Shown in pieces: positions 59,770 through 64,000 of a DNA stretch of 64,000 bases. This DNA is from Salinibacter grassmerensis. GTDB lineage: Bacteria; Bacteroidota; Rhodothermia; Rhodothermales; Salinibacteraceae. Position 1 is the first letter of the stretch, and every line of letters starts with the position of its first letter. The translations under genes and the position numbers were made by a program. The stretch covers positions 124,001 to 188,000 of the forward strand of contig NZ_CAMTTF010000002.1 of the NCBI RefSeq assembly GCF_947077765.1, read 5' to 3'. The notes under the pieces were generated by a model. That model ran no database searches, had not been told where the DNA came from, and worked only from the letters and a program-made list of their open reading frames with translations.

Positions 59770-61800
59770 CTATTCGTTTGTCGCCTCTACCTGGGCTGAT
59801 TCAATCCGGTCGTAGGCGCGGAGTTGATCCACCACGTCCATCCCGTCCGTCACACGTCCGAACGCCGTGTAGCCGCCGTCCAGGTGGGGCTGCATGCTGT
59901 GCGAGACGAAGAACTGGCTGCCCTCCGTGTCTTTGCCGGCACTGGCCATGCCGATCGTGCCGCGGCGGTGGCCGATGCGCGTGGCCTCGGTACGGAGGAA
60001 GAATCCGGGCCCGCCGAAGCCGTCGCGCCGTGCAAAGTCGCCCCCCTGCACCACGAAGTTGGGCACCACGCGGTGGAACGGCACGCCGTTGTAGCGGCCC
60101 TCTCGGGCAAACTGCGTGATGGCCTGCGTCGTCTGCGGCGCCTGTTCGGCGTCAAGCTCGACCGTGACCGTGCCCCGGTCGGTCTCCAATACGAGACGCG
60201 GGTGCGGGCCGAGCTCCTGAAGGAATTCCCAGTCGATTGGGGGCGTATCGGGCAGGGGCTTCGGGGCGGCCGTCACCGTCGTGTCCGTCGCTTCGGAAAG
60301 CCCCTGCGCGGCAGCCCGGCGGACGGCATGGTGTGGGTGGTCGAGGGCGTCGCGGAGGACCGATTCGGCCGTCGTGCCGCCGAGACTGCCAAGGGCCTCC
60401 AGCGTGGCCGCCATGCCTTCCAGGTCGTCGGGCGTGGCGAGGGTGCGGTAGGTGGCCGCGAGCGTGTCGGCCGCGCCCACGGAGGCAAAAGCGGAGTCGG
60501 CGAGGGCGGGGGCGCCGTGGTAGAGGAGGGCCGGGTCGCCCCGGCGCACGGCAGCGGCCAGGCGCTCGAAGGTGATGTCCGCGCCGTCCGGTCGGGTGCG
60601 CTCCCAGCGAGACACGACGGCCTGCACCCCCGCGGCGGCCACGCGCACGTCGTCGCTGCGGAGGGCGGCCCCGATCAGCGAGTCGGCCCGGGGCGCATCG
60701 AGCGGGGCGAGGGCGGGCAGGGCCGCGGCGTAGGCGACCGGCGACCGTTCCGTGCGCCAGCGAGTGACGGTGTCGAGGACGCGCTCCGGGCGCTCGTTGC
60801 GGGCGAGGCCGCGGAGGAGGGGCGCCACCACGCGCCATTCGTTCGGATGCGCATCGAGCCAGGCCCCAATTGCGGCATTCCGGTCGGGCGACCAGTCGAG
60901 CCCGGCCAGCGTTTCGGCGGCGGTGCGTGCCACGAGGGGATGGCCGTCGTTGAGGGCACCGACGAGGGCGCTTCGTGGTTCGTCGGTGGGGGAGCCCGAA
61001 GAGAGCCCCCGGGCAGCCTCCACCCGCGTGCGCCAGTCAGGGGCCGTCCGGAGCCAATCTGCCAGGCGAGGGGCATCGGAGGAGTCGCCCGTTGTGCCCA
61101 CTGCCCGAAGCAAGTGCATGGCGGCCGGGTCGTCGGGGGCCGTGTCGTTGAGCACGGCACGGATTGTATCGGCGCGGCCGGCGGCGAGGGCTTCCACCCG
61201 CCCCAGTGCGTACGCCGCGTTGCGGCGCGTCCACGGGTCGTCGGACCGTAGGTGGTCCAGAAGCCAGGTCGTGGCGGTCGAGTCGGTCACGCCGCGCATG
61301 CCGTAGCGAGCGATCGTCAGTGCCAGGTCGGAGTGGCGAGCCGGCGGGGGGCGAAGCTGGATGAGGCTGCGCAGAGACTGAGCGTCACCCGTCGTGCCGA
61401 GCGCCTCAATGAGCCGTCGCTGCACCGAGGGATCGCGCTCGACGCTCAGCGCCCGGAGCAGCGGGGCGTCTGGCACCCCCGACGGCATCTGGCCGAGGGC
61501 GAACGCGGCGTCGGTGCGGACGAGGGGGACGCTGTCGCGCAGCAGGTCGAGGAGCCCGGGAATGGCACTGGTGTCCTGGACGGAGGCGAGGGCGAGGGCG
61601 GACCGGCCCCGCACGTCGGCGTCGTCGGCCCCGATCTTTTTGCGCAGCAGGGTGCCGTTCCGATCGACCTGTGCCTCCACGACCGCCTGCAGCGCAGGGC
61701 GCGTCAGCAGGTCGTCGGACGGACGCTCAAGCATCGGCTGGGCGGCCACGCCCGTGAGGCTCCACAGGCAAACGAGAGGGAGTACAAGCCAAGTTCTCAT
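59770..61800 (-). CDS. Exported HEAT-repeat/cyclophilin fusion (peptidyl-prolyl isomerase)
   Basis: 676 aa from the ATG at 61800, which starts the signal peptide MRTWLVLPLVCLWSLTGVAAQ; the longer open frame upstream is not needed. Residues about 25-480 consist of HEAT/PBS-like alpha-helical repeats (examples GRSALALASVQDTSAIPGLL, LVRTDAAFALGQM, WTRRNAAYALGRV, LVARTAAETLAGL). A cyclophilin domain follows at about 520-670: VELDAEQAPQTTQAITQF, FHRVVPNFVVQGGDF, SQFFVSHS and YTAFGRVTDGMDVV contain the usual catalytic Arg, Phe, Gln and His environment. It probably folds or holds client proteins outside the cytoplasm, with the repeats as a binding scaffold. Confidence 0.9.
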   Translation of the reverse strand: MRTWLVLPLVCLWSLTGVAAQPMLERPSDDLLTRPALQAVVEAQVDRNGTLLRKKIGADDADVRGRSALALASVQDTSAIPGLLDLLRDSVPLVRTDAAFALGQMPSGVPDAPLLRALSVERDPSVQRRLIEALGTTGDAQSLRSLIQLRPPPARHSDLALTIARYGMRGVTDSTATTWLLDHLRSDDPWTRRNAAYALGRVEALAAGRADTIRAVLNDTAPDDPAAMHLLRAVGTTGDSSDAPRLADWLRTAPDWRTRVEAARGLSSGSPTDEPRSALVGALNDGHPLVARTAAETLAGLDWSPDRNAAIGAWLDAHPNEWRVVAPLLRGLARNERPERVLDTVTRWRTERSPVAYAAALPALAPLDAPRADSLIGAALRSDDVRVAAAGVQAVVSRWERTRPDGADITFERLAAAVRRGDPALLYHGAPALADSAFASVGAADTLAATYRTLATPDDLEGMAATLEALGSLGGTTAESVLRDALDHPHHAVRRAAAQGLSEATDTTVTAAPKPLPDTPPIDWEFLQELGPHPRLVLETDRGTVTVELDAEQAPQTTQAITQFAREGRYNGVPFHRVVPNFVVQGGDFARRDGFGGPGFFLRTEATRIGHRRGTIGMASAGKDTEGSQFFVSHSMQPHLDGGYTAFGRVTDGMDVVDQLRAYDRIESAQVEATNE

Positions 61801-62120
61801 GGGGGGGCGGGGCAGCCGAAAGGGATAGGAAGGAGCAAAAGCGAACGACACGGCGCGTGTTCGCACCCTTCCTGCTGAGTCCTCGCATGGCTTCATGCGC
61901 ACTGCCCGACGGTCGGGTCTCCGCGATCCATTGCTGGTGCCGCCGCGGGGGAGGTGCTTCCCAACGGAAGTGCTGGGAAGACCTCTCGGGAGGGCCCAAG
62001 AGTAGATCGACTGGGGGGCAACCCGGGCAAAGGACGCCGGAGAAGTGGGAACGGCGTCCCGATTACGTCACAAAGACACTCGGAGCAAGGGGCACAGAAG
62101 TTTCCGGCGCACGATGCGAT
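61801..62120. other. 320-base stretch without a supported gene
   Basis: Between the cyclophilin start and the atpC stop. No gene, repeat or clear terminator for the ATP synthase operon was seen, though the stretch should hold one. Confidence 0.4.
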
Positions 62121-62570
62121 CTACGACTGTCGCGTGCCGACCTTGCCCATGGCGACCCGCAGACGATTCCGGGCCCGGTCGCGGGCAGCCTCGTGGGTCT
62201 CACGCTCCTCTTCCTGTACACCTTCCTCCAGGCGCCGCTTGGCGCGCTCCTGTGCGCTCTCGGCCCGCTCCACGTCAATTTCCGAGGCCGGCTCCACCGT
62301 CTCGGCCAGCACGGTGACCTTGTTGTCGATGATCTCCAGAAAGCCACCGCTCGTGGCGAAGATAATGCGGTCGTTGTGCATGTCGGCGTACTCGTGGGCC
62401 GCCTGCGTCTTCACGATGAGGGGCCCGATGCCGAACGCGGAAATCATGGGGGCGTGGTCCTTGCGGACCTCGAACGAGCCTTCAATGCCGGGGGCGCGGA
62501 CGCCACTGGCCGGGCCCTGAAACGAGCGCTCGTCCGGCGTCACGATGTCAACGGTCAGTTCGTCGGCCAT
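62121..62570 (-). CDS. atpC: ATP synthase epsilon subunit
   Basis: 149 aa. The N-terminal beta sandwich (LTVDIVTPDERSFQGPASGVRAPGIEGSF in pieces, then GIGPLIVKT and IIFATSGGFLEIIDNKVTVLAETV) is typical of F1 epsilon. The C-terminal helical part (ERAKRRLEEGVQEEERE) is strongly charged. Epsilon couples F1 to the c-ring and inhibits ATP hydrolysis. It lies 92 bases downstream of atpD, the common Bacteroidota arrangement in which atpD and atpC sit together. Confidence 0.93.
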   Translation of the reverse strand: MADELTVDIVTPDERSFQGPASGVRAPGIEGSFEVRKDHAPMISAFGIGPLIVKTQAAHEYADMHNDRIIFATSGGFLEIIDNKVTVLAETVEPASEIDVERAESAQERAKRRLEEGVQEEERETHEAARDRARNRLRVAMGKVGTRQS

Positions 62571-62662
62571 GGGGCGTCAAAGTCGGATTTCGGGGTGCGA
62601 AGCTCGAATGCGCGACGAGGGCACGGTCGGTGGACCCCTGCCGTCCGCGATTCGAACGTGGG

Positions 62663-64000
<1,338 letters not shown>

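Overview
The window reads as chromosomal DNA of Salinibacter ruber or a close relative (Rhodothermota/Bacteroidota, extremely halophilic). This is an inference from four things: the high GC content, which produces long antisense shadow frames over most genes; strongly acidic proteins; few clear Shine-Dalgarno sequences; and Bacteroidota-type families such as DUF5687 membrane proteins together with one haloarchaeal-looking flavoprotein (GlpA-like). No insertion sequence, phage, CRISPR array, rRNA or replication origin was seen. One tRNA gene (Thr, CGT) is present.

Layout. 0.2-8.6 kb: an RtcB-family protein with altered metal-site motifs, three OmpR-type response regulators (one followed by a sensor kinase), an M42 aminopeptidase and a class II DAHP synthase. 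8.8-12.3 kb: a PKD/spondin-domain lipoprotein and an M32 carboxypeptidase, separated by a strong bidirectional hairpin. 13.4-24.4 kb: a membrane-protein block on the + strand with a CPBP protease, five DUF5687 ABC-permease paralogues served by one ABC ATPase, a small PH-like membrane protein and a CHY zinc-finger protein. 24.4-27.0 kb: an osmoprotectant-type ABC transporter whose substrate-binding domain precedes its permease domain, then the tRNA and its terminator. 27.0-33.2 kb: small accessory genes, a broken DinB gene, a sialidase-fold lipoprotein, two probable outer-membrane proteins, a Pmp3 proteolipid and an ArsN2-like acetyltransferase. 33.4-37.9 kb: fluoride channel, DoxX protein, FetAB-type metal exporter, Tat-exported alkaline phosphatase, cold-shock protein. 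38.1-46.6 kb: amidohydrolase, periplasmic thioredoxin-like protein, metallophosphoesterase and an orphan SdhA/NadB-like flavoprotein preceded by a 12-bp perfect inverted repeat. 46.6-50.6 kb: a MoxR-like AAA ATPase, a VWA protein and a small conserved-looking protein. 50.6-62 kb: short-chain dehydrogenase, CBS protein, truncated GlpA-like protein, HD-type tRNA nucleotidyltransferase, bactofilin, an actin-like ATPase with permuted motif order, a DSD1-type PLP enzyme, a thioredoxin and a HEAT-cyclophilin fusion. 62.1-64 kb: atpC and atpD (the latter cut by the window end).

The best candidates for something undescribed are: (1) the actin-like protein at 56668-57696, whose phosphate-1 motif sits at the C-terminus instead of the N-terminus, so the fold looks circularly permuted, and which lies directly upstream of a bactofilin in the same orientation; (2) the five-permease, one-ATPase DUF5687 cluster; (3) the MoxR/VWA/109-aa triad; and (4) the RtcB homologue lacking the metal-ligand Cys.
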